Shown here piece after piece: positions 27,554-35,569 of a DNA stretch of 64,000 bases. Under the pieces are notes generated by a model. It saw only the letters and a list, made by a program, of their open reading frames with translations. It did no database searches and was not told the origin of the DNA. The DNA is taken from assembly GCA_947258405.1 (NCBI GenBank), contig CAMYIE010000012.1, forward strand, positions 62,001-126,000, in the 5' to 3' direction. This stretch comes from an uncultured Eudoraea sp. GTDB lineage: Bacteria > Bacteroidota > Bacteroidia > Flavobacteriales > Flavobacteriaceae. Each line of letters begins with the position of its first letter. The stretch's first letter is position 1. A program made the translations under genes and the position numbers.

Positions 27554-28706
27554 TCCTCGACCGGCTTTTTTTGGCAGATCTCTGATTTCTGCCTTTCTTC
27601 CTTTTTTTCTTTCGTCTGGGTCGATCAAAACGGGTAAGACTGTCCTGTCCTACTACATTCTCGAAAATCAGATTGTCGGTTTTGATGTTTTCCGAGGCGA
27701 ATTCCTCTAAACTCATCACCTTTTCCTTCATCCTGTTCGCTTTCATGATCTGATGGACCTGGTCTTTACTAAGTTCATGCCAGGTAGAAGGGTCGTCCTT
27801 ATAGGAATACCACAGCGCTCCTTTGAAGATATCAGCCTTCTGACAAAAAGCGATCCCCTTCTCTGTCTGCAGTTTTACATCCTGAGACGGGAAATCATTC
27901 AGGGCTTCCATATAGAGGTCCAGTTCGTAATTCAGGCAACATTTCAGTTTGCCACATTGGCCCGCAAGCTTTTGGGGATTGAGAGATAATTGCTGATATC
28001 GCGCAGATGAGGTACTGACTGATCTGAAGTCGGTGAGCCAGGTAGAACAACATAATTCTCTGCCACAGGAACCGATACCCCCCAGTCTTTGAGCCTCTTG
28101 CCGGTATCCGATCTGTCTCATTTCTATCCTGATTCCGAACGCTTTGGCCATATCTTTGATCAGCTGCCTGAAATCGATTCTTTCTTCAGCGGTATAATAA
28201 AAAGTGGCCTTGGACCCATCGCCCTGGAACTCAATGTCGGAGATCTTCATTTGAAGCCGTAATAAAATAGCCATCTCCCGTGAACGCTTCTTTACTTCTT
28301 CCTCCTTATCCCTGCATTTTTGCCATTTATCAATATCCTTTTGGGTGGCTTTTCGGTAAATTTTTGGTAGATCGTCTTCCGGATTTACTTTTTTCTTTCT
28401 CATCTGGACCTTTACCAGCTCGCCGGTAAGGGTTACAATACCAACATCGTGCCCCGATTTGGCTTGTGTCGCTACAATATCGCCAATGGAAAGCGGGAGG
28501 TTATCTGTATTCCTGAAGAATTCCTTGCGACTGTTCTTAAAGCGCACTTCGACACAATCGAATGCTGTGGCCCCGTCGGGTAAGGACATATTGGAAAGCC
28601 AATCGAAAACGGTAAGTTTATTGCAGCCATCCGAACCGCAGGTCCCATTGCTCCTGCATCCTCGAGGCTGTCCCCCCGTTGTGGTTGAACAACTGTTGCA
28701 ACCCAT
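27546..28706 (-). CDS. ricT: RicT/YaaT-like PSP1-domain regulatory Fe-S protein
   Basis: The 386-residue protein has a cysteine-rich N-terminus (MGCNSCSTTTGGQPRGCRSN) and a PSP1 C-terminal-type core with GIGSCGRELCCSTWL and LAGQCGKLKCCLNYELD. These cysteines are those of the RicT/YaaT family; Bacillus RicT is a cluster-binding subunit of a complex that helps mRNA processing. Extra lysine-rich tail (KKKRKKGRNQRSAKKSR) is predicted to bind nucleic acid or be disordered. It lies upstream of gldH, sharing eight bases. Its role in Bacteroidota is not known to me. Confidence 0.88.
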   Translation of the reverse strand: MGCNSCSTTTGGQPRGCRSNGTCGSDGCNKLTVFDWLSNMSLPDGATAFDCVEVRFKNSRKEFFRNTDNLPLSIGDIVATQAKSGHDVGIVTLTGELVKVQMRKKKVNPEDDLPKIYRKATQKDIDKWQKCRDKEEEVKKRSREMAILLRLQMKISDIEFQGDGSKATFYYTAEERIDFRQLIKDMAKAFGIRIEMRQIGYRQEAQRLGGIGSCGRELCCSTWLTDFRSVSTSSARYQQLSLNPQKLAGQCGKLKCCLNYELDLYMEALNDFPSQDVKLQTEKGIAFCQKADIFKGALWYSYKDDPSTWHELSKDQVHQIMKANRMKEKVMSLEEFASENIKTDNLIFENVVGQDSLTRFDRPRRKKKRKKGRNQRSAKKSRSRNV

Positions 28707-28880
28707 ATTTTTTATCTTGATTTGGACAAGAACCAGAGTTCTTTGCCAAAAAAGGTTCGTACTTTATTTACATCTGTAAAGATAGGATAAATTTAAAAGG
28801 GAAGTAAACCACCTGATGGACTAATATCTTCCAAACAAAGAAAGTGAATCCTTTTTGTATATTTATTCAAAATTTTTAGT

Positions 28881-29648
28881 GTGAAATTTCTTACTGGAAT
28901 ACTATTGCTTTTCTGCGCAGTGCCATCAGAAGCTCAGAAAGTCAAAACCAAGATTGAGAAAAACAGCTATTTCAAAGAAATTTATCAGATAGACAAAGCC
29001 AGTAAACTAAAGAACGGGGCTTATGTTCAGCTGAATCCGTTAAATAAAGATACACTTTGTGCTGGAAGATTCAGTAAAGGTGAACCGATTGGTCTTTGGA
29101 AGTTTTACTCGAAGGATGGGCCTCTAACCCATACTTACGATTACAATAGCCAATCGTTTCGGAAAATTATAAATACAGGATCGGATTCTATTGAGCTTCC
29201 CGTAATGAGAAACGGCGCATTTCCAATAGAAAGTGTTGATCGTGAGCCCTTCTACCTAGGCTACAATGAAGAATTTAAAGACCGGATACTACTTCATTTA
29301 GATATAGAAAAAATAATAAACCTTGCCAAGAAGAATCAGGGGATAACCGTTCTATCGCTAGTTGTGGACCCTCGTGGGCAACCGAGAGCAATACGGACTG
29401 AAGAAACCCATGATCTTGAAATTGCCAAACTGTTGATAGCGGCGATTAAGCAGGTCGAGGGAGCATGGTTGCCCGCTATTCAGAGTGGTATTCCAGTAAG
29501 CACCAAAATCTATCTCTTGCACGACCTGCGTTTTAGCGCCGGGAACACTACAGCATCTGCCATGCCAGAATTTAATGAAAGGCCTGGTGTTTATGTCCTA
29601 AATACTCACTTTATCGGGGTTCGTCGCGCTATACCCTCCAATAGGTAA
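28881..29648 (+). CDS. Secreted protein with TonB-C-like C-terminal domain, unknown function
   Basis: The 255-residue protein starts at GTG 28881 with a signal peptide (MKFLTGILLLFCAVPSEAQ). An N-terminal part (YVQLNPLNKDTLCAGRFSKG, then GLWKFYSKDG) resembles MORN-like or toxin-antitoxin-like repeat units that describe state. The later segment, VVDPRGQPRAIRTEETHD, followed by LLIAAIKQVEGAWLPAIQSG, resembles the C-terminal domain of TonB/energy transducer proteins without a membrane anchor. I do not recognise a specific family. It is convergent with trhO, with only eight bases between the stops. Confidence 0.7.
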   Translation: MKFLTGILLLFCAVPSEAQKVKTKIEKNSYFKEIYQIDKASKLKNGAYVQLNPLNKDTLCAGRFSKGEPIGLWKFYSKDGPLTHTYDYNSQSFRKIINTGSDSIELPVMRNGAFPIESVDREPFYLGYNEEFKDRILLHLDIEKIINLAKKNQGITVLSLVVDPRGQPRAIRTEETHDLEIAKLLIAAIKQVEGAWLPAIQSGIPVSTKIYLLHDLRFSAGNTTASAMPEFNERPGVYVLNTHFIGVRRAIPSNR

Positions 29649-29656
29649 GCTGAAAG

Positions 29657-30718
29657 CTATTTCCTGATGTCAGGCTTTGTAGGTTGCGATCTTTTGAACT
29701 TCAGAACCTCAGACCTGCCCTTTTTAAATATTTTATTGCTCACCACTTTGCCGCGTCTCAGTCTTTTCTGTTCTTCAAATGGCAATGCATTGATCTCCTT
29801 GCACGGATCACTACAACAGTTATCCATTTTTTCTGCGCAGGTTTCGCATTGAATAAAAAGCAAATGACAGGCTTCATTGGCGCAATTTACATGAGTATCA
29901 CAAGCTTCACCACACTGGTGGCATTGGGCGATTATGTCGTCTGAAATACGCTCACCCCTCCTTTGATCAAAAACAAAATTCTTTCCTGTAAACTTATTTT
30001 CCAGCTCTTTCCGGCGCACCTGCCTGGTGTACTCTATGATGCCTCCCTCGAGCTGAAATACACGTTGAAAACCCTTGTGTTTATAGTAGGCGCTGGCTTT
30101 CTCGCATCGGATCCCTCCGGTGCAATACATCACCAGGTTCCTATCTTCTTTATGTTCGGCCAATTGTTCTTCTATGATGTCAAGGGAATCCCTAAAGGTA
30201 TCCACATCGGGTGTGATGGCGTTCTGGAAATGTCCGATCTCACTTTCATAATGATTCCGCATATCCACCAAGATGGTATCCGGGTCATCAAGGATAGTAT
30301 TGAACTGCTCCGCGTTCAGGTGAACTCCCCTATTTGTCACATCAAAACTTCCATCGTCCAGACCATCTGCAACAATTTTTTTACGCACCTTTATTTTAAG
30401 TTTTAAAAAAGATTTATTGTCTTGTTCAATGGCGATGTTCAGACGTACTCCTTCCAGAAAACCAATGCTGTCGAGATGGTCTTTAAAGTCCTTAAAATTT
30501 TCTGAAGTAACGGATAATTGGGCATTAATGCCTTCACGGGCCACATAGATCCGCCCTAATACATCCAAATTGTTCCAGTGAATAAAAAGGTAATCCCTGA
30601 AAAGCCCCGGGTTACCAATATGTGCGTACTTATAGAAAGAAATAGTAAGTCTGTCCTTACCGGCTTTATCGATAAGGGCTTCCCTTTCCTTAGCACTTAA
30701 AGTATTGTACAGTTGCAT
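29657..30718 (-). CDS. trhO: tRNA uridine 34 hydroxylase, rhodanese family TrhO (YceA-like)
   Basis: The 353-residue rhodanese-fold enzyme has the active-site loop YCTGGIRCEKASAYYKHKGF. The N-terminal half carries the UPF0176/TrhO acylphosphatase-like domain. The C-terminal tail has many cysteines (CHQCGEACDTHVNCANEACH, plus CETCAEK and CCSDPC) that may bind zinc. TrhO adds oxygen to uridine 34 of some tRNAs, together with prephenate-dependent TrhP in E. coli. No partner is next to it. It is convergent with the secreted protein at 28881. Confidence 0.9.
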   Translation of the reverse strand: MQLYNTLSAKEREALIDKAGKDRLTISFYKYAHIGNPGLFRDYLFIHWNNLDVLGRIYVAREGINAQLSVTSENFKDFKDHLDSIGFLEGVRLNIAIEQDNKSFLKLKIKVRKKIVADGLDDGSFDVTNRGVHLNAEQFNTILDDPDTILVDMRNHYESEIGHFQNAITPDVDTFRDSLDIIEEQLAEHKEDRNLVMYCTGGIRCEKASAYYKHKGFQRVFQLEGGIIEYTRQVRRKELENKFTGKNFVFDQRRGERISDDIIAQCHQCGEACDTHVNCANEACHLLFIQCETCAEKMDNCCSDPCKEINALPFEEQKRLRRGKVVSNKIFKKGRSEVLKFKRSQPTKPDIRK

Positions 30719-30786
30719 GCTATACCAATGATTAAGTTTAAAGAATAGTCCGGGGTAAAATTAGAGATAATTATCAGGTAGACAAT

Positions 30787-30818
30787 GAAAAAGAGCTTTG
30801 AAAGACTTCAAAGCTCTT
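30787..30818 (-). terminator. Intrinsic terminator, minus strand, upstream of trhO
   Basis: Perfect 12-bp stem AAGAGCTTTGAA / TTCAAAGCTCTT with a 4-base loop and a short T run on the minus strand. It lies between trhO (starts 30718) and recA (starts 31020), so it must end a minus-strand transcript that begins within this spacer, or act in both directions. Confidence 0.7.
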
Positions 30819-30844
30819 AACTGGCCATCCCGCTGTCTTCTTTT

Positions 30845-30949
30845 TCATAGATAGTCCATTGAGGTAATGGCCTCAGCTTTTTCAGCTGCAATAACCTTGG
30901 ATTTATAGGTGTGGTACGAACACTTTGTATTATGATACTGTTGATCCAA
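30845..30949 (-). CDS. Possible small protein, 34 residues, unrecognised (TTG start)
   Basis: An open frame of 34 codons from TTG 30949 to TGA 30845 lies just before the minus-strand terminator at 30787-30818. The translation begins MDQQYHNTKCSYHTYKSKVI and continues AAEKAEAITSMDYL. There is no ATG start, and an in-frame stop (TAA) lies a few codons upstream. Coding is supported only by the composition and by the adjacent terminator. It could also be a small RNA gene rather than a protein. Confidence 0.25.
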   Translation of the reverse strand: MDQQYHNTKCSYHTYKSKVIAAEKAEAITSMDYL

Positions 30950-31019
30950 AAAGGTTGCTTACTGCATTGTTATATCCAAAATGAATGGTAATTTAGCTCT
31001 CCTATCAAAAAAACTGTAA

Positions 31020-32024
31020 ATGAGCGAGAAAGAAGCGAAATTAAAGGCGTTAAAACTCACCCTTGATAAACTTGACAAGACATACGGCAAAGGTGCCGTA
31101 ATGAAGATGGGTGATCATGTAATAGAAGACGTAGAAGTGATCCCCTCGGGTTCTATAGGCCTCGATCTGGCAATGGGTGTAGGTGGCTATCCAAGAGGCC
31201 GTGTAATCGAGATATATGGCCCGGAATCATCTGGTAAGACCACACTTACCTTGCATGCTATTGCAGAGGCACAGAAAAATGGAGGGATTGCTGCCTTTAT
31301 CGATGCAGAACATGCTTTTGATAGGTTTTATGCGGAAAATTTGGGGATCGACATTGATAATCTTATCATATCGCAACCCGACCATGGCGAGCAAGCATTG
31401 GAAATTGCAGACAATCTGATTCGCTCGGGTGCCATAGATATTGTAATTATCGATTCGGTGGCTGCGCTTACACCAAAAAGCGAAATCGAGGGTGAAATGG
31501 GAGATTCAAAAATGGGACTTCATGCCCGACTGATGTCTCAGGCGTTAAGAAAGCTGACTGCATCGATCAGCAAAACCCGATGTACCGTAGTTTTTATCAA
31601 CCAGTTGCGTGAAAAGATCGGCGTTATGTTCGGAAATCCCGAAACTACCACCGGCGGAAACGCTTTAAAGTTTTATGCTTCAGTACGCCTCGATATCCGG
31701 AGATCTACTCAAATAAAGGATACAGACGGCAGGGTGCTGGGCAACAAGACCCGCGTCAAAGTGGTTAAAAATAAAGTGGCTCCCCCTTTCAAAATGGCAG
31801 AATTTGATATTATGTACGGGGAAGGGATCTCCAAGGTTGGTGAGATACTGGATCTTGGTGTGGATTATGAAATCATCAAGAAAAGTGGTTCCTGGTTCAG
31901 CTATGGCGATACAAAACTCGGCCAGGGCCGGGATGCTGTAAAAGCTCTTCTCAGTGATAACCCTGAACTTCTTGAAGAACTTGAGGAGAAGATAAAGGAA
32001 GCCATCCAGACCGTGAAAGCATAG
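31020..32024 (+). CDS. recA: RecA recombinase
   Basis: The 334-residue RecA is the ATP-dependent strand-exchange protein of homologous recombination. Walker A is GPESSGKTT (67-75), the Walker B region is [17 protein letters not shown], and L1/L2 loop motifs ([13 protein letters not shown]) are intact. The C-terminus is shorter and less acidic than that of E. coli RecA, which is usual in Bacteroidota. Upstream there is no obvious LexA-type operator I can defend. Confidence 0.98.
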   Translation: MSEKEAKLKALKLTLDKLDKTYGKGAVMKMGDHVIEDVEVIPSGSIGLDLAMGVGGYPRGRVIEIYGPESSGKTTLTLHAIAEAQKNGGIAAFIDAEHAFDRFYAENLGIDIDNLIISQPDHGEQALEIADNLIRSGAIDIVIIDSVAALTPKSEIEGEMGDSKMGLHARLMSQALRKLTASISKTRCTVVFINQLREKIGVMFGNPETTTGGNALKFYASVRLDIRRSTQIKDTDGRVLGNKTRVKVVKNKVAPPFKMAEFDIMYGEGISKVGEILDLGVDYEIIKKSGSWFSYGDTKLGQGRDAVKALLSDNPELLEELEEKIKEAIQTVKA

Positions 32025-32117
32025 TCTAAAAAGGCTTCTCTATTTTAAAAGATACGTTTTCTAAGCAACCTTTAACCCTAGTTTTCATCCTTTTGTTAAT
32101 GATATTGCGTGATGATC

Positions 32118-32534
32118 ATGAAGAAAACGTTCTTACTCATACTCTGCTGTATCGCCATTACTATTACTTCATGCAGCCTTAATGACGACAGTGTAGAATT
32201 TAATTTTGTTCCATTACAGATCGTAGATGCAGAGTTTCCGGAATCATTTACCCTGAACGAAACTTACAATATCAAGATTACCTATGTCATTCCCAACAAC
32301 TGTATAGCCTTTGAAGGATTTGATATAAGTAATATTGATATAACCAGCAGGAACATTGTGGCCATCGGCTCTGAACGTCTGGACGAGGTGTGTAATCTCG
32401 TTGCGGTTGAAGCTGAAGGATCCCTGGATTTTATTTGTTTATATGAAGGCACGTACTTTTTCAGAATGTGGACTGGAGAAGACGAAAACGGAGAACAGCA
32501 GTATATCGAATTGGAGGTCCCGGTAGTACCGTAG
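32118..32534 (+). CDS. Small lipoprotein, unknown function
   Basis: The 138-residue protein begins at ATG 32118 with a lipoprotein signal (MKKTFLLILCCIAITITSC, lipobox ITSC then SLNDDS). In-frame starts at 32109 and 32112 give two or three more residues. The mature domain (FTLNETYNIKITYVIPNNC, YEGTYFFRMWTGEDENG) looks like a beta-sandwich of the kind found in flavobacterial surface lipoproteins. I do not recognise the family. It precedes the ECF sigma gene by 36 bases, so it may be part of the same regulon. Confidence 0.7.
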   Translation: MKKTFLLILCCIAITITSCSLNDDSVEFNFVPLQIVDAEFPESFTLNETYNIKITYVIPNNCIAFEGFDISNIDITSRNIVAIGSERLDEVCNLVAVEAEGSLDFICLYEGTYFFRMWTGEDENGEQQYIELEVPVVP

Positions 32535-32570
32535 TTAAAGCCCAGGACCGATAATATTCTAACCAACATT

Positions 32571-33104
32571 TTGAGTAGCATAGAGGAACTCATATCAGGT
32601 TGTAAAAAGGGAGACAGGAGATCCCAGGAACAATTGTATAAGAAATATTCTAGCAAATTGTTCGGTGTATGTCTAAAGTATTCCCGTACCAGGGTGGAAG
32701 CGGAAGATAGTCTTCATGATAGTTTTATGACGATCTATGATAAAATTGAGCAGTATAAATCCAAAGGATCTTTTGAAGGTTGGATGAAAAGGATCGCGAT
32801 CAATACGGTCTTACAGAAATATCGCAAGGAACAGCGCCTCAAACTGGTAAATGACAACCTTATGGAGGAGATCGACAGAGAAGAAATGTATGGTGATATA
32901 GGTCTTCAGACCTTATTGAGATATATACAGGAACTACCCAATAAGTATAGGTTAACCTTTAATATGTATGTTCTTGACGGATATTCCCATAAAGAGATCA
33001 GTGAGGCCCTGGGAACATCATTGGGGACATCGAAATCTAATCTTGCAAGAGCAAGGATGATTTTAAGAGAAAAGATCAAAAAGCAAAATATCAACATTGC
33101 CTAA
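32571..33104 (+). CDS. ECF-type RNA polymerase sigma factor
   Basis: The 177-residue sigma-70 family protein has region 2 (LYKKYSSKLFGVCLKYSR; AEDSLHDSFMTIYDKIEQYK; GSFEGWMKRIAINTVLQKYR) and a region 4 helix-turn-helix (LPNKYRLTFNMYVLDGYSHK, then EISEALGTSLGTSKSNLARA). It is a TTG start in this reading; no ATG fits. Bacteroidota ECF factors of this size control surface or stress functions. It overlaps by eight bases with the longest frame of the anti-sigma partner, whose preferred ATG at 33115 lies ten bases after this stop. Confidence 0.9.
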   Translation: MSSIEELISGCKKGDRRSQEQLYKKYSSKLFGVCLKYSRTRVEAEDSLHDSFMTIYDKIEQYKSKGSFEGWMKRIAINTVLQKYRKEQRLKLVNDNLMEEIDREEMYGDIGLQTLLRYIQELPNKYRLTFNMYVLDGYSHKEISEALGTSLGTSKSNLARARMILREKIKKQNINIA

Positions 33105-33114
33105 AACCAATGGC

Positions 33115-34620
33115 ATGAACAAAAAGGATATAGATAAATTGTTTCAGGACAAACTGGGCGATTTCCGTGAAATACCCGATGAAAAGGTATGGAAATCCAT
33201 TGAGCAGTCCCTGAATCAACGCAAAAAATCGAGGAGGATTATTCCGATCTGGTGGAAACTTGGAGGTGCCGCGGCTATCCTCGTTCTTGGCCTAATGTTT
33301 TGGAATCCGTTTTCAGGCCCGGAGCTGGCAGCTCCTGCCATAACCGATGTGGAAAAAGTGGTGCCAGATAACCCCGCGAATAGTAAAGTTGACCCGAACC
33401 AAATGCAAAATGGTGAATCAGAAATTAAGTCTTCTGAAATCACCAACACGGATGATGATATAAATCCGAAAACGGAAACGAACAAGTTTCAGAAACCATC
33501 GTTCGATGAAAAATATCAGGTAGCCTCAGAGGATGGATCAGATAAAACAGTCTTGCCTTCTAAATCTCTCAGTGGGGAAGCAGCAGATCCTGTTGAAACA
33601 TTAGTTGACAAAAGCACGGCAGATGAATACATCGATCCGGCGAACGCAACCAATCGATCTGAGGAAAATGTGGCCCAAATCGAGCAAAACCAGAAACAGC
33701 TTGATAATACCAACAGTGTAATTGCTGATCGTCAGGAGAAATTATCGGAAACGGAAACAGATCCACGGGCCTTACCAGAACAAACAGAAATCGCCCAGCA
33801 AGAAACGGAAAAGAATATCATAGAAGAATCGGGGAAAAAATCCATTTTCGATGAGATCAACAAGGAAGACGATCTACTGGCAGAAGTTTCAGGTCCTAAA
33901 TGGTCTGTAGGACCGAGCATCGCCCCGGTCTATTTCAACTCATTTGGCGACGGATCACCTATACATTCCAATTTTGCTACTAATTCCAAGACAGGGAATG
34001 TTAATCTGAGTTATGGGGTGGCGGTGAGCTATGATGTTTCAAAGAAGTTAAGCGTAAGGTCGGGTTTACATAAAGTAGATTATGGCTATAACACTAATGA
34101 TATAAGTTTTTCTTCTTCATTGGTGGCATCGACCAGTTCAGAGATCACTAATATTGATTACAACAGCAATTCCAGGAATCTTGTGGTTGAAAGCAATTCT
34201 TCGCGGTCTAACTCCGAGGATTTTTCAGCCAATGATATCATTGCTCAAAGCCCATCGAGAAATGGCACTATGGTTCAGGAGTTTGGCTATCTGGAGGTGC
34301 CATTAGAACTCAACTATGCCTTGTTAGATAGAAAGCTTAGCATAAATCTGGTGGGTGGTGTTAGTTCACTTTTCCTGGTCAATAATTCGGTAACCCTTGA
34401 ATCTGAAGGTGCCTCTACTGAAATGGGAGAAGCCAATAATTTGAACGACCTGAATTTTAGCACCAATGTTGGGCTGGGCATTAACTACAAACTGAACAAC
34501 ACAATGAAGGTTCATCTCGAACCAATCTTTAAATATCAATTAAACATGTTCTCGGACGTAGAAGGGAATTTTCAACCTTATTCCCTTGGAGTTTATACCG
34601 GGATGAGTTTTAAGTTTTAA
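33115..34620 (+). CDS. Membrane-anchored anti-sigma-like protein with C-terminal outer-membrane barrel-like domain
   Basis: The 501-residue protein starts at ATG 33115 (MNKKDIDKLFQDKLGDFREI). Residues about 1-40 (DEKVWKSIEQSLNQRKKSRR) resemble the sigma-binding helix region of Bacteroidota anti-sigma proteins. A single membrane span follows (WWKLGGAAAILVLGLMFW). The middle is a long acidic and Asn/Glu/Ser-rich linker. The C-terminal third (WSVGPSIAPVYFNSFGDG; LSYGVAVSYDVSKKLSVRSG; VGLGINYKLNNTMKVHLEPI) looks like an outer-membrane beta-barrel domain ending in Phe. It lies directly after the ECF sigma gene. Cytoplasm, inner membrane and outer membrane are therefore all implied by one chain. 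Confidence 0.8.
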   Translation: MNKKDIDKLFQDKLGDFREIPDEKVWKSIEQSLNQRKKSRRIIPIWWKLGGAAAILVLGLMFWNPFSGPELAAPAITDVEKVVPDNPANSKVDPNQMQNGESEIKSSEITNTDDDINPKTETNKFQKPSFDEKYQVASEDGSDKTVLPSKSLSGEAADPVETLVDKSTADEYIDPANATNRSEENVAQIEQNQKQLDNTNSVIADRQEKLSETETDPRALPEQTEIAQQETEKNIIEESGKKSIFDEINKEDDLLAEVSGPKWSVGPSIAPVYFNSFGDGSPIHSNFATNSKTGNVNLSYGVAVSYDVSKKLSVRSGLHKVDYGYNTNDISFSSSLVASTSSEITNIDYNSNSRNLVVESNSSRSNSEDFSANDIIAQSPSRNGTMVQEFGYLEVPLELNYALLDRKLSINLVGGVSSLFLVNNSVTLESEGASTEMGEANNLNDLNFSTNVGLGINYKLNNTMKVHLEPIFKYQLNMFSDVEGNFQPYSLGVYTGMSFKF

Positions 34621-34692
34621 TATGAAAGAGAAAGCAGTGCTTAACAACGAAGTTGGTTAGATAAGTTATAGCATTAATGCGTTAACTATCCG

Positions 34693-34724
34693 AACACCCT
34701 GTATCCACAATGCGGGGTGTTTTT
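34693..34724 (+). terminator. Intrinsic terminator after the sigma/anti-sigma operon
   Basis: Stem AACACCCTG / CGGGGTGTT (nine pairs including one G-T) with an 11-base loop, followed by TTTTTG. It lies 73 bases after the anti-sigma-like stop, in the spacer to plsC. Confidence 0.75.
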
Positions 34725-34753
34725 GTATAACTGCTTTTATAACCCTATCGGGC

Positions 34754-35497
34754 TCAGCTGGAATTTTTTAGCAATTCATTTATAATGACATTTCGGACGA
34801 TTTTTCTGAGTTCCGATTTTTCGCGTTCATGAAGCTTTTCTGTATTAAAAAAGCGATGGATCTTAACTCTTAGTGGTCCTGGCCCACCGGCGTAAAAAGT
34901 AAATGGAAACCTTCGCTTGTTATCACAAAATGTCATAGGGACCACAGGTATATTGTGGGCGATAGCCATTTTGAATGCTCCATCTTTAAAATCATCCAGG
35001 ACAACGCTTTCATCGGGTACACCGCCTTCCGGAAAAATACAGATACTAAGGCCTTTGCTAAGCCGTTTTTGAGCACGAATATATACAGCGGTACGGCTTC
35101 GGCTATCCTCCCGATCGACCATTATACAAACCCGTTTGTAAAAAAAGCCAAAAACAGGGATCTTAACCAGTTCCTTTTTCCCAACGAAAACAAAAGGATT
35201 TTTGCTCGCGCGTAACATCAGCATGATATCGAGCATACTGGTATGGTTGGCCACCAGCATATAACTCTGACCCCTGATCATCTTTTCTTCTCTGAAGATC
35301 CGGGGTGCGCAACCCATACCATACAGGATTACATTTGCCCAGATATTTCGGGCCAGCCAAAAGAATTGACGATATGTTTTATCCGAAATGGTAAAGGCAA
35401 CGAGAAAGGGGAAAAGCAAAAAAATGGGAATCGCAACCAGGATATAAAACCAAATTCGATATAAGGTCTGTCCTATTTTAAGGAGATTGGCAGGCAT
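34754..35497 (-). CDS. plsC: 1-acyl-sn-glycerol-3-phosphate acyltransferase
   Basis: The 247-residue membrane-associated enzyme has the PlsC catalytic motif NHTSMLD (H-x4-D) and the substrate motif FPEGG. One or two N-terminal membrane segments (IWFYILVAIPIFLLFPFLV) anchor it to the inner membrane. It acylates lysophosphatidic acid to phosphatidic acid. It is divergent from trpS; the two starts are 72 bases apart and each has its own candidate -7 box. Confidence 0.92.
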   Translation of the reverse strand: MPANLLKIGQTLYRIWFYILVAIPIFLLFPFLVAFTISDKTYRQFFWLARNIWANVILYGMGCAPRIFREEKMIRGQSYMLVANHTSMLDIMLMLRASKNPFVFVGKKELVKIPVFGFFYKRVCIMVDREDSRSRTAVYIRAQKRLSKGLSICIFPEGGVPDESVVLDDFKDGAFKMAIAHNIPVVPMTFCDNKRRFPFTFYAGGPGPLRVKIHRFFNTEKLHEREKSELRKIVRNVIINELLKNSS

Positions 35498-35502
35498 AAA
35501 TT

Positions 35503-35510
35503 CAAAAGTA
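35503..35510 (-). promoter_or_regulatory. Candidate -7 box of plsC
   Basis: Minus strand TACTTTTG matches TAnnTTTG, only five bases before the plsC ATG. No -33 element is obvious. The position implies a very short leader. Confidence 0.35.
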
Positions 35511-35540
35511 ACAATTTTAGTAGGGTTCTGGGATTTCTTT

Positions 35541-35548
35541 TACTTTTG
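35541..35548 (+). promoter_or_regulatory. Candidate -7 box of trpS
   Basis: TACTTTTG matches TAnnTTTG, 21 bases before the trpS ATG. With the plsC box 30 bases away on the other strand it forms a compact divergent promoter pair. Confidence 0.45.
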
Positions 35549-35569
35549 TCATTCCGATAAAATTTGGGT

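Noticed and set aside
34622-34660. 12-codon ORF between the anti-sigma-like gene and the terminator
   Set aside because: Too short to support as a gene.
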